The notes beneath the pieces were generated by a model. The model searched no databases, was not told the origin of the DNA, and saw only the letters and a program-made list of their open reading frames with translations. 64,000 nucleotides of DNA. Origin: Rotaria socialis. Taxonomy: Eukaryota; Rotifera; Eurotatoria; Philodinida; Philodinidae. Below are positions 23,759 through 35,683 of this stretch, one piece after another. The stretch covers positions 32,429 to 96,428 of the forward strand of contig CAJNYU010002233.1 of the NCBI GenBank assembly GCA_905331475.1, read 5' to 3'. Made by a program: the position numbers and the translations under genes. Positions within the stretch are counted from its first letter, which is position 1; the number at the start of each line of letters is the position of its first letter.

Positions 23759-26700
23759 AAGACAACGAGACCACAATATTCTTAAACTGGTTGCTAATCT
23801 ATTAGTAATTCTAATACGAGTTCTGATGCATGGAACCGATGTGCACATAAGCCAAATTCCGAAGGCAGTTGCCATGAAACAAAGGGCTAAAAGAATATAA
23901 CCGTTTGCATAAGATGCATTCACCGGTGCGATCTATTAAATATAAAAAAATATTTTCAGAATATATTATATTACTAAATATGTGTGTATTAAATAGATAA
24001 TATTTAACAAGTATTCAACAAATTCAGATGTGTCAAATCAATATATTTCAATTAATTATCATTTACTTTCTTTGTGTCATTTATTGATGGACAAAATAAC
24101 AAAAACAGCATAAATTAATAACTAAAATTTGATTGAAATAATATAGGGTGCATTCATATTCATAGTCTATTGTTTTACAGATGGATTGCTTAATCTTTTT
24201 CATATCTTGAATGATTTCGGTTCCACATTGATCAGCTTGAGTACAAGGTCAAATTTGCAGTTTAATTGAAAAGTTTCCTAAAAAATCGCCCTTCTAACTG
24301 TTCTCAGAATAGATGCACAGCGCTTGGAAAAACCATTTAGCACAAAATTGATTGTCATTATTTAACATTTTTTTATGACTAACATAATTTCTTTTATGAT
24401 GATTTTTTTATAGTCATAAAGAAATAATCATAGATGCAAAACTTCACTAAATCCTCTTCAGATAACTTTCTAGTCCAATTCGTTCTTTCATGGTGGATTT
24501 GTGAAAGGACGAAAACTATAAATTATATTTTTGCAACATGGTCAAAATATCGGCTAATGTAATTCATTGAGAAACAACGATGGTATTGTCAACTATCACA
24601 TACACTTTAATGAGGTTAAAAGAAATAAATGTTTCTAAACATAGAGCGAATAATGCTCGTTAAGTGTATACTTAGCAGCTTGAACAACAAAGTTATTTAT
24701 CAGTACACTCGTCAAAATAGTAAAACTATATTGAAAGAAATTCAAGTAAAGTTATTCAAAATATGCCAGATGGTACCAAAGTCTATATCGATGATTAATG
24801 ACCCTGGTACATTTTTGAAGGCGAGAACAAGATAAAGACTTCAAGCACGCAAGCAACGTGACCAATCCAGCTACCAGTAAGTGTGATTCTATATTACCCG
24901 ATTCAACAGTGAATTCGTCTGATTTAAACTCGGTATAAGCTTATAAATTGTGATCACATGATCTGTTGAAAAAAGTAAAAAAGTGAAACATCCATGATTG
25001 AGCAACATGCTTCAACGAAGAAAAGAAAACCCGGTTTGAATTTTCCTCATTTATTTTCTAAACTTTTTAAAAGAAAGATGTTTGGTTAGAATTTCTAATC
25101 ATGGTGAACGAATAGAAGTTTGAAATAGGATTTCTTCAAGTAATGTTTATGAATCGTCAAATGGTGTATTATTTTCTTTAAAAAAATCGAAATGAAAGAA
25201 CCCTGGTATAGATGATTGTCACTTCAAGAACAACATCAACCACACCCACATCCTTACCTATCCATACAATTTTACAATTAACTTTTAAGCTACAAAAAAG
25301 CATGACTAGATATCAAATGCATTGAATAAAATTCGATGAGTCGATTTGTTAAGATCCAAGTATGAAAAGTCATACTCATACAAGATTCAACAGTTAAAAT
25401 GAATAACTAGATAATAAATGTGCAAACAATACTCACGAAATTACGAATAGCAATAACTAAAAACGTGGTCGGCACTAAAAAGAACATTGTAAATGAAGGA
25501 ATACAAATGAGCCATTCTTTTCTCGTCTGAAATCAAAATAAAATGATTTAAAAGTCCGCTTTTTGTAATCGTACTAATATCCATTTAAAAAAAAGGAGTG
25601 TCCTGTCTTTTTTGAATAATTTTTGGTAGAAAGAAAGAGACGACCTATTTGTAGAAATGTGTGCTGAAATTTAATTGCTTAACACTGTAATAATTAGATA
25701 AACTCTTGGTAGACATTTTAAAAATGATATTCTGTAGTCATTTTTCATACGACCTTGATCGTTAATATATTTGGTAGATAGGAAACATTGTTTCATTTCG
25801 ATCTACATAAAGTCGATATTGCCAGCTTGTTCCACTCGAAAGTTATAAGGGTTTTCTTGAGATGTACAATTTAAGCCAATAGATCTGGGATCACCCAAAA
25901 CAAATCTCTGTAATGATAATTTATCGTACTGAGTGTGACGGCGATAGTGTTTTGGATTCAAATTTAAATGATCTAACACTGTTATCTGGATATTTGTGAC
26001 GTGTAGACTTCGTATGATACATGGTGGCAAACTGAAAACTTTGGAACTACTAATATAAAGGTTCCAGATCATTTCGAACCCAAAACTAAATATCACCACT
26101 TTACTCAGTATATGGAATTAGACATGCCGGGATGCTTTTTGCAGCTGAGTCCAGGCCTATCGACTGAAACCAGGGGTCTCAAGAAAGCTCTTTAATTGAA
26201 AAAGCTAGTAATGCTGTTTTTGTATAGATCGAAAGGGCAGAAGTTTTCCTATCTTATAGTCATATTAACAATTAAGGTTGACTGAAAAATTGATGCAGAA
26301 TATCGTTTTCAAAATATCCTCCTAAACTTAATCCGATTAATTCAGCGCGTATATTGCGTCTTATTCTTCTATTTACAATGGTGAAAACTCCAACTCTCCC
26401 TATCTTATTTCTATGAAAAGTGATTCAAAAAACACATCAGAGCCTTCTTTTTGTGAAATAGATGTTAGCTATTTCAGGTCATTCAATCTAGTGAATAAAG
26501 TTGACTGTCTAGAACAACTTATTTTCTTCTATTTGGATGACCTTGGATAAAAATCAAATTTTAACTTATACAAAAATTTCAATATTCTGTAGAACAAAAT
26601 TAGTCCTTATATGATTTCGAAACCAAAAATAATATCTGTAAGGAAAAATGGCTCATCTTTACGTTATTTCTTTTATACAATATTTTTGACAAAACTAAAT

Positions 26701-27022
26701 GGCATACTAAAGAATATGATAAATAGCATGTTTTCAAACAGACAAAAATGAGTCATATGCAAATAATAGTCAAAGACGACGCAAAGATTGCAATTTTGTT
26801 CTTATCTCTACTATTCGCAATATGCAAGTATGCAAATCTTATCATTCTTTGCGCCTGAAAATATCACAATAAATAAACGATTTAAAGTGATTGACGGAAA
26901 ATAATGAACGATGAACAATGGTCACTTACATCTTCGCGTGCATAGTATGATTGCGGCTGTTGATTTATTAACACTGACGTTGATTCACCTTGTTTATTAA
27001 TTTTATTTATTGATGATGTCAT
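23759..27022 (-). CDS. Small multi-pass membrane protein, 5' part (3 exons)
   Basis: Three exons, all phase 0, join cleanly: 27022-26930, 25526-25437 and 23932-23759, giving 119 residues. The first encodes a soluble N-terminus (MTSSINKINKQGESTSVLIN...). The second holds a membrane span (WLICIPSFTMFFLVPTTFLV). The third begins with a possible N-glycosylation site (APVNASYANG), a second span (YILLALCFMATAFGIWLMCT) and a basic segment (RTRIRITNRLATSLRILWSR) ending at a GTAAGT donor. The following exon was not found, so the 3' end is open. Introns of 1.4 and 1.5 kb are unusually long here. No family is recognised; the exons rest on donors, acceptors, phase and hydrophobicity. Confidence 0.55.
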
Positions 27023-27283
27023 TATAGTCGACCAGATTAAATAAGACTTTTGTTATGAAAATAAAAAGATATAAAATATGACATCGTTTTAGAAGATGTA
27101 AGTACAAATGACAAATTATCAGTCTTAGTGAACCTATATTTCTTTCAAGATTAACAATCTAGAGATCAATCGATTGATGAAAAGCCGTGATTTCACAAAT
27201 ATATTTCTTTGAACTTGGTAACATAATGGTTACGAAATGTAAATCCGTATTTAGGTAAACACGCATATTCATGTATATATGTA

Positions 27284-27317
27284 TGAGTGAATTGCAACTT
27301 TTTGGTGCAATCGGCTC
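27284..27317 (+). mobile_element. Solitary TIR end of the 33.8-kb element family
   Basis: TGAGTGAATTGCAACTTTTT preceded by TA matches the termini of the element at 33820-35401. No opposite end follows, so this is a truncated copy or single-end relic. Confidence 0.6.
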
Positions 27318-28092
27318 AAAAAATGACAGTAGTACATAACGATTTCTGAGTAGTTCATTTTATTACTGTCTATACTTACATTGCATGGCGAAAGTTTTCC
27401 AATACTATTAGATATTAAAAGAATTACACGACGTGGAGTTCAATGTCTGCCGAATTCAATGATAAAAATGACTTTACTCGCTACAAATACTTGTATCCTT
27501 TTTTAGCTTTGAATCGGAGATTAATAGTCGAACAGTACACAACTCACTCAGATTTGCTTGATGAATTCTAAAAAGTACTTTTAAATGAGCCCAGCGCGAG
27601 GTATTTTCGGGAAAAGCGTCACTCTGCATATTTTTCTGAAAGGCTACACTACATTCTTCAGTGTTACCTTTTTTTCTGGTCAATCAGCCTATAGAAATGA
27701 TGACATTGTGATACTAATCAAGCGACTTCTAGCATAAGTAATTGATTCGAGAATAAAAGACTCGTATCATAGATACAGGCTACGGAGTTTATTACAAAAA
27801 AAAACTTTTTCAGTCTTTGAATATAATGTTTTCTTCATTTCCTGTAATCTTTTAAAAAGCGGTCAAGCTAGTTACTAAGGGAAAGGGAAGGAGCCAATGG
27901 ATAATATTTAGGAAGCTACTTACATAGTGAGTATTTGATCAGATTGAATTAATAAAAATATACTGATAAAACTTAGTTGATATCTGAAATGCAAGAAAAA
28001 ATATAAATGAATGTTTATGAAATGACTGTAAGTTGAAAAGATTCAACAAGAAAAAGTAGCAACAAATCAATGGGAAAATATAGTAGAAATGA

Positions 28093-29240
28093 TTATTCAG
28101 GGATAGAATGGCATAATGATGGTGAGTGTGATCGAGGATTTGATGATGGTTGTAGTTGTAGTGTAGGCCGTGGATTTAGTTGAGTTTCTTCTACAAAGTT
28201 CTCTATATCAATTGTTACAGTTAAACGGTAAGCGACGAAAAATTCGAAGCATAGATGTATGATATTAATAATCTAAAAATATATTTCCAACGCATCACCA
28301 TCTTTCATTTTCTAAATATCATTTTTATTTACTCTTTTGAATAAACGTTACTTAAGAGGATAGATCTCCAGGTATTTTCCTGGAATTTCAACGAAAGTTA
28401 TATGGGCTTATGAAGTCAACTATTGTGATTTCAAGTATGAAAAATTTACAATCAAATGAGGACCATTTCTCGTTAAATGAAAGAACACCTTTGTTGAGTT
28501 TATCGAATCTTCGATGTCTTTCTCACCATCATCTCCTCTAATAGTTTCAATATTTCATACAACTTAATTGACCATAAAAAGCGAAAATAACAGTTGGATA
28601 TATGAATATTTTCAAATATTGCTGATATTCCTGGAATTCTCAGACGTTGATACAACATACATGATCCTTTGCGGGAAAGAAGGGACTTCGGTGTTAAAGA
28701 TACATGAAATTCGTTGAATTTCAATCAAGTCTTTGAAGTAACATAAAGGTTCACGAGTCTAATGAGTGGTTCTGAAGTCTTGAAACTCACTGTCTCTCCC
28801 TCAGTCGGGCAAAGTGGCAGAGCGAAAAGCAAAAATGCATCAAGTACTGAATCGCATTTATTCCAAGTAATTTTCCCTTAAATTTTTCTCCATCATCACG
28901 TTTTAAGATAAATAAATCAGGAATAAGCGGCGAGAATCACTGAAGGAAGCGAAAACATAGCATACCATAGCAACAAGATCAATACCAGATAACGGTTGTT
29001 GGCTAATACATAAGAAAATAACGATTACTAATTGAGAAAATGCACCAAGCCATCGTCGAAGAAGTTGCTAAAATATGAAATGAACATGACATATATATTG
29101 TGCAATCAGTTGTTCATTTTTTTAATATCTATGCAACATATAGCGCGCGGATTTACATAGTGAGATGAAAAACCGAAAATAGCCCAGATATAGCAGAAAT
29201 CAGTACCAAAAATAAATAGCGGTCGGGTAGATGAATGATA
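28093..29240 (-). CDS. Multi-pass membrane protein, 3' part
   Basis: Two phase-0 exons are well formed: 29067-28966 (QLLRRWLGAFSQLVIVIFLC...), ending at a GTATGC donor, and the terminal 28272-28093 (IINIIHLCFEFFVAYRLTVT..., then a Pro/Ser-rich tail ending SLCHSIPE and a stop). Upstream, a frame ending at the donor 29157/29156 reads TRPLFIFGTDFCYIWAIFGF and fits the next exon in phase. No acceptor could be found for that frame, so its 5' border is arbitrary. At least three hydrophobic spans are visible. No family recognised; it may be partly decayed. Confidence 0.5.
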
Positions 29241-30042
29241 ACAAGATTGAAGAACGAAAATTCATTGGGTCCAGGACAAGGTCCATAAGTAATATATAAA
29301 AGTTTATCTTTTACAAGAGCTGGACTGGAAATAGCAGCTAAAGAAATAGTTGCCTTGTCCCTGATCAAGATCAAAACAACCCGTAAAAATTAAAAATTCA
29401 TCAGATTCAGAAAATAATGGACAACCAAGCGAACGTGATCTCGAGCTCTAATATCCAAATTTTAAATATCGGAATAAATACGTCTTTTATAAGAGAAGAT
29501 TCAATTGGTCAAAGATAGTGATGGAGAGAAAAATCTCTCTCATCGAAAAAGCGCCAAAAAGTGTAAGCACTCGATCAGTTCTGTTTCAAATATTCTTACG
29601 AGAAAGATCAAACGTATGTCTTACTATCAAACTAAACAAAATAAGTGCAGAAACTTAAGATGAACACGAGTCTTTAGATAGATGAAACTATGTTCGAATA
29701 GTTTTATGAAGCGAACTCAAGCTTAGAATACAGAATAACGAGAAGAAATCGGTGTTAGGTCTCCTTGAAGTATACTCAAGCAGCAAATACTTTTGAAAAT
29801 TCCCTTGGGGATTCACATTAGAGGTTTTACTGTAGCATATGTTTCAATAACTATCTTACTTTTGATGGTTGTATGTTAAGGAGAAATGCTTGCTTCAGCA
29901 ATGGCAAGTGATTGATTACTAGACCAAGATGAAAACAAAACAAAATAAATATCAATGCGATGCATAAGGCAAAAGAGCCAAACACATTCGCATGATATTT
30001 ATTGATACAATAAGTATCACTTGTACAGTTATCTAAAAGCAA
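29153..30042 (-). pseudogene. Membrane-protein segment, copy B of the dispersed duplication
   Basis: After a GCTTTTAG acceptor, NCTSDTYCINK and a hydrophobic span (GSFALCIALIFILFCFHLGL) run to a GTAAGAT donor near 29852. Further on, ISLAAISSPALVKDKLLYIT is similar to copy A at 17.8-18.1 kb. The spacer between the blocks is also alike (the CACTTTTTGGCG region). This probably represents upstream exons of the 28.1-29.2 kb gene, but a continuous frame could not be assembled. Confidence 0.45.
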
Positions 30043-30592
30043 AAATTACTTATGAGAGCATTCTTCCTAAGTTCGAACTTTGTGCATACGGTAGACCCCA
30101 TCGAGATTGAGGTACGAAAAGTCTTAAAATAGCAAGTGTTCTCAGGCATATTCACCAGAGCTATATTCAGCTATTTCACTGAAATTCTACTCTATGAGAC
30201 GGTATCTACACTAAAAGATTGAAATGAAGGAATCAGGACCCAAAACGTTTCCTACAGAGACCCAATTATTACTAAAATATGCTTAAAAATACAGTATAAA
30301 ATATCATGTCCTCCAGAAGATATTGAAATTCTAAAAATCACTCATATCCGACAAAAAATACAAAATCTCAAGTTTTTTTTCGAAATTTAATATCTCGTGA
30401 AGGAAAAAGTGTGTGGCGTTGTAACTTCGGGACATTCTATTTAAAACTGGATCTATCGATGACCAAAATTTCAGCTCGAAAGGTCGACATTCAAAGTTTT
30501 TGTAACTACAACTCTATAGACTAGAACTCCAGTAACATGACTATAACTCGAGCAAAGGCTTAAGAACACTTGTCTTCTGGATTTTTCATATC

Positions 30593-30842
30593 TTCCTGGC
30601 GAATGGATGGAAAAAGGAAAAATGTCGAAACGGAAAAATATCGAAAATAAAAATGTCGAAAACAAGAATATGAGATGAACATGAGCTTGTAAGATTGAAT
30701 TGAGGGTGCAGGAGGCTTGTACTTCAATATACTCTCGTTTTCAGCATTTCTATCCATCTGCATTTGTATTAATTTTGATTTTGATATTTTTATTTTCGAT
30801 ATTTTTCCTTTCTGCCTTTTCCCATCATACCTTCCTCCTGGC
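30593..30842. repeat. Imperfect inverted repeat (fold-back)
   Basis: The left arm (about 30598-30665) and right arm (about 30775-30842) are reverse-complementary around GAAAAATATCGAAAATAAAA and AAGGAAAAATGTCG-type motifs, with a loop of about 110 bp. Both arms are low-complexity, so open frames here are artefacts. Confidence 0.55.
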
Positions 30843-31438
30843 ACCTACGCTACTCGCAATGCTTGAACTTAGTAACATTTTATCAGTTGGAACGATTCCC
30901 TCGTGAGCGAGTAAAATTACTTCAATTCTTTCGAATGAACTTTTCATTGGATTTCTGTATTGTTCAGATAACATATATGCAAAATATCAGATGAAAAATA
31001 AATTTCTCTCAAAGTTATTTATCCGGTTGTACTTAAACTGAAGTCTTTATTAAATAAAATATCGATTTTAATCATTAACCCATAAAAAAATATTCTTCAG
31101 TATTTTTAATTTCTGTAAATTATGTATGTCCATCTCTGTACGTTACAAGAGATCATATCTGCTGGAGTATTATACATGAAGAATAGGCTGATTGACCTGA
31201 AATTTATATAAGTAACAGGCAATGATGGATTGAACAATGGTTACTCAGTAACTTTAAAGATCTGTCTTTTGTCAGGAGATTAAAATGCTGTAAAACGATT
31301 TTTCAACATTTTATAAATACAAAGCGCAGTAATGTTGTCTATTGCTACTTGAAAGATTCATAACTTAGCATTGAATAAAGAACTTTTAACGGGTTATGCC
31401 CAATAGAAATCTTTTTCATATTATCCTTACTAACATGG

Positions 31439-33000
31439 TCATTTATGAAGGTCCATAAATATACCATCTTCATAACGCCTATAAAGCCAACGCTGAATAA
31501 CACTAATAAGAGCAGCACCTGAAATTAATGAAGAAAATAATTAACTAATACCATCAAAATAATTTTTTTCTATTGACAAAAATATAAAACGAGCTATTTT
31601 ACCTAATTGATTTTCACAATGAAAGCCTATTTGTTTCAAAGACTAGCTTATTACTTATTAATTGATAAAAACTGCACAATCTTTTTATGTTATCCTTGTC
31701 ACAGTCGGTAAATTAATATACGATAAAAGATCACAAAGGAGATTCATTGCTTTTTTACAGGATCGGAACTGAGCGTAGACTGACGTTCTTTTATATTTTA
31801 CAAAAGCGAGAAATTAATGCAGAATGAAGTAGAGTACTTGCATAAATTCGGCAGTTCAATCTGATAGAAAAATACCTGAATTTAGCGGAACGAAAATATT
31901 TTTTGGCGAAACACGTTTCATGATAAATCGTATAGGTGATTATTCGTTTTTTCCGAGAGATTTCTATTTTTTGGATACTCTACATTGTAGCTTCGCATGG
32001 CATTAAATAGAATTTATGATGCGGATGAGAATTATGAACAAATTAGTCCTATTTCTTCTATTTTCAAGGCATAACTATCAGATGGCTTAATAATTAAGAT
32101 CATTACAGTAACAACATTTCTTTATTTAATCATTCTTGGTAATGAAACATTTTATTTTAAATAATATATAATATCTTTCCTACATTCATTCACATACAAG
32201 TAGATATTTACAAAGATGATTCAATCCTGTTGCAAACTACCGAAATCAACTACTATCCTCATTACAGACCTCAGCAATCATTCGCATGAATTCAAACATT
32301 CACAACCACGATTAAAGATGTTGAACGACATTAATAACAAAGCTTAAAATTTTTTAGAACATTCTAGAACCACCATTGAAATGACTGACATATGCTTATC
32401 AATAATCTGAATAGAGTAGTTTATTATTCATGCACTGATAAACAATTATCTGGCAGATATCAATGATATTGTACTTCCGACAGCTGCGATACGGTCAACA
32501 GAAAGGCATGATTGGATTATCATCTAACTTTCAGAAATAATATATGCGGCTCCGTGTAGATGTTTGTGTCTGTCTTATATTAGCATAGAGAAATTCATAT
32601 AAGATCCGAAAGGAAAAATACTTTATCTTTTGCTAAAAAAAATAGTTTTCTTCCAGCACCTTTTCATTGAAGAGAACCAGGATCCAGCGTTTCTAACCTT
32701 ACTTTTACATCATATGCCATTTTAGAACAAAAACTTAGCTCAAATCAACGGTAAAAAGCTAAAATATATCTTTGTCAAGCTACTTCTACATCGTATAGAA
32801 GAATCCTCTTCTGATATTCACTTTTATTCGCGAAATATCCCTGGAAGGATATTCAATGCTTTTCTCACTCTATTTCCATTGGAAAATATGACCAAGGCAA
32901 GAATAAACTGCATCAAATGCTTGTACATAATCAGGTAAACAGTAGGAAATTATATTGTACACCAGCGTAACAAGAAAACAATATCGAATAGCTGAAATGA
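31439..33000 (-). other. Two terminal-exon-like segments of an unrecognised gene
   Basis: At 32991-32870 an acceptor (TTTCAG) leads into IRYCFLVTLVYNIISYCLPD, then YVQAFDAVYSCLGHIFQWK and a stop. At 31518-31439 another acceptor (ATTTCAG) leads into AALISVIQRWLYRRYEDGIF, then MDLHK and a stop. A weak donor inside the first segment (after VYSCL) would join it to the second in phase 1. Upstream exons are not found. The remaining sequence from 30.9 to 33.2 kb shows nothing else. Confidence 0.35.
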
Positions 33001-33297
33001 ATTTAATAATCTTCAATGTAATTATTGAAAAAGCATTTACTCAAATTATTTATCAATATGGTGTTAATATATAATTTTGTTTCCCCGCAATGACTGGTCG
33101 TAATGATGGCATCAGTACTCATGTTCAACAAGAAATATAATGCTATGTGTTATGAAGAAGTAATGATTTATGTAGTGAAGTTAGCGAGAGTAAATGTATC
33201 GAGCTAATGAATGTAATCTATTGATTCTTTCTATCTTTACCCTTAATGATTCTATATCCTTCTACTATTCTATAGTTTATCAATATTTACTCACATG

Positions 33298-33681
33298 CAG
33301 TGTTTTTAATATCAAGTACTACAAGCAAAAGCAAAGTACCCGTGGTACTTACGATTTTGAAAAAGTACCGTGTTTTGCACTTTGCTCGGAAAAGCAAAAT
33401 ACCCTGATGGTACTCTGTNATCTGGCTAGCTTAAATAAACATTTTTCTGAATTAACTTTTAGTATTGTGTATACAAAAAAAAATAAAGTACAATTTACTA
33501 TTGTTTTTCTTCTTTTGCTAGCCATTGGCTAACAAATAAACAAAGTACTTTTTTTATTTTACAGAGTACCATCAGGGTATTTTGCTTTTCCGAGCAAAGT
33601 GCAAAACACGGTACTTTTTCAAAATCGTAAGTACCACGGGTACTTTGCTTTTGCTTGTAGTACTTGATATTAAAAACACTG
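33298..33681. mobile_element. Element with about 121-bp inverted arms, containing an N
   Basis: The arm starting CAGTGTTTTTAATATCAAG at 33298 is repeated almost exactly in reverse complement, ending CTTGATATTAAAAACACTG at 33681. The arms run to about 33418 and from about 33565, with a central spacer of about 145 bp. One ambiguous base lies at 33419, at the inner end of the left arm. The flanks (CTCACATG, ATTGTCAA) do not match. It is either a TIR-type MITE or a fold-back; the N leaves open a join made across a collapsed hairpin. Confidence 0.7.
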
Positions 33682-33813
33682 ATTGTCAATCAGTGATTGA
33701 CAAGCAAGAAAAAGCAAAAATATGGCTTGTGGGCTATTCCAACCTATTGAGAGAGCACCTATCATCCCTTCCAAATGTGAACAGAATACAAGGACATCTA
33801 TAAAAACTAAAGC

Positions 33814-35407
33814 TATATATGAGTGAATTGCAACTTTTTGGTACGATTGAATTTTAGCTGTATTTTTTGAATAACGTTTTTTCTCTTCAGCAGATTTGGA
33901 CAATTTTTTTACAGGATAGTACTCCCTAAGTGTCCCATTTCCATACAAAATGTCAGCCCTCTATCTCATACTATAGGTGATTTATAAAAGATACATTGCA
34001 AAAAAAACGCCATTTTTTGATAGCATGTATCAGAAAAGAAAATAATTTTAGTACAACAAATTAAGAAGGAATAAACACGAATGTCAAAGTTTGTTCATCA
34101 TTCATCGCTCTATTAAAATATGTTATTGGTTTAAGTTTTATTCATTCTCCATTCACTTGTCTAACGTTCATATAGCTTGACAGACACTTATATATTTTTG
34201 TGTAGAGCGACACAAATATTACTATAGCTTCTGCTGTGGTAGAGCTAGCGGCTTTCAGACTATATGAAAAGAAAGAGGACTTTTCAAGTAACAAACTAGG
34301 GAGAAAAGGTTTCTTTTTATCAATGGTATTTCTCATCAAAAGTACCAGAACTTTTGGAAAAAAGATCGTTATACTCACTTTGTAGAGCGACATTTTGATA
34401 GTTGTGCATTTTATAACTCCCGAACAGTTTCTTCATTTTGGCTGAAATTTTTATAGAAGATACAAAACAAAAAGTTCTACAAGTTATCAAAATTTCACTC
34501 ATTGATCATGTACTGTTCAAGAGAAATTTACATTATACTGGCAAATGTAGAGCGACAATTTTTAGAAAAGTATGTAGAATGACAATTTCACGGCTCTATA
34601 ATTCCTCAACGACTCATGTGATTCAGCTAAATTTTTTACTCAATATATAAAGTGGCAAGATCTATAATGGATAAAAATTTCAGCCCTCAATCATCTTCTG
34701 TTCTGAAGAAATTTACATTATACTGAGAGATATAGAATGACAATTTTAAGAAAAGTATGTAGAATGACAATTTTTCGCGAATATTTTCAGTAAGGCGCAT
34801 TCAAAAAATTTTTTTTTGACGTAGTTACGTGAGAAGCGATTATAGAGTATCATTTGGGAAAAAAACGATGACCGCAAAAGCGAAAATGTTCAAATTGTTG
34901 ACGATTTTTACGGAAAAAATTATTCAGCATAAACATAAAAAAGCGCACTATTCTCTAGCTTCCATTTTTATTGAAAAATTCGTACCTAGCACGAATAAGG
35001 ACATGATCCCAGATAGAATCGTCAACATGGTTCTCCAGAAAAGTGAAAAATGTTTTTTTCGAAATTGCCGTACTCCCCTGCAGGATTTCAGGTGGATAAA
35101 AAAAAATTTCATTTTTCGTGACAACCACATCGACCATTCCATCTATGATCATGTACTGATTTCTGCTATATATAAATTTTGAACTTTCAAAGTGTGGTTG
35201 TTTTGGCATGGAGTCACCCACAAGTAGAAAAAGTCATACATTTATAAAAGGGCAATATCTCCGTTAATAATCGATCAAGTGTTGGGAAATCTTTTTTGTG
35301 TACTACTGGCATAAATTATAATAAAATGCACTACTGAAAAATGGTATAGGTTCACTTTCATCTGTTCGCGTGAATCGTACCAAAAAGTTGCAATTCACTC
35401 ATATATA
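33814..35407. mobile_element. TIR element of 1582 bp with TA-type flanks
   Basis: The element spans 33820-35401, with 29-bp perfect terminal inverted repeats (start TGAGTGAATTGCAACTTTTT, followed by GGTACGATT). Both flanks read TATATA, consistent with a TA target duplication as in Tc1/mariner-type elements. No transposase motif such as a DDE/D core could be recognised; open frames are at most 117 codons. The interior has two diverged copies of a segment of about 65 bp (34523-34590 and 34707-34772: AAATTTACATTATACTG and AAAAGTATGTAGAATGACAA) and several GTAGAGCGACA motifs. Probably non-autonomous. Confidence 0.8.
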
Positions 35408-35683
35408 CAAATTATCATCATATGAGGAAATGAAAAAAAGATGTTCTTGATATCTCTAGAATAATTCCTCTTGCTGAATATTTAACTTCTAAGCCATATT
35501 CTTCGTCAGTTCCGTGGATGACTATATCCACGATATAGCGTGTGTGTAGTTAAAAATCTTTTTGTTTTTTGAGTGTAGACATATTTTATTTGTTCATTTC
35601 TATGTTTTATTTAAACAAATACGAGAATACAATATAATAGTAAAGTATGTCATACAAATATTTTTTGCTGCGACAAAAACAAA

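Noticed and set aside
30471-30906. Overlapping basic and hydrophobic open frames on both strands
   Set aside because: They arise from an imperfect AT-rich inverted repeat, not from a gene.
33194-33689. The same short peptide encoded on both strands
   Set aside because: Explained by the inverted arms of the 33.3-33.7 kb element.
34829-35221. Possible transposase of the 33.8-kb TIR element
   Set aside because: Frames of about 60-117 codons show no DDE/D core, helix-turn-helix or other recognised motif.
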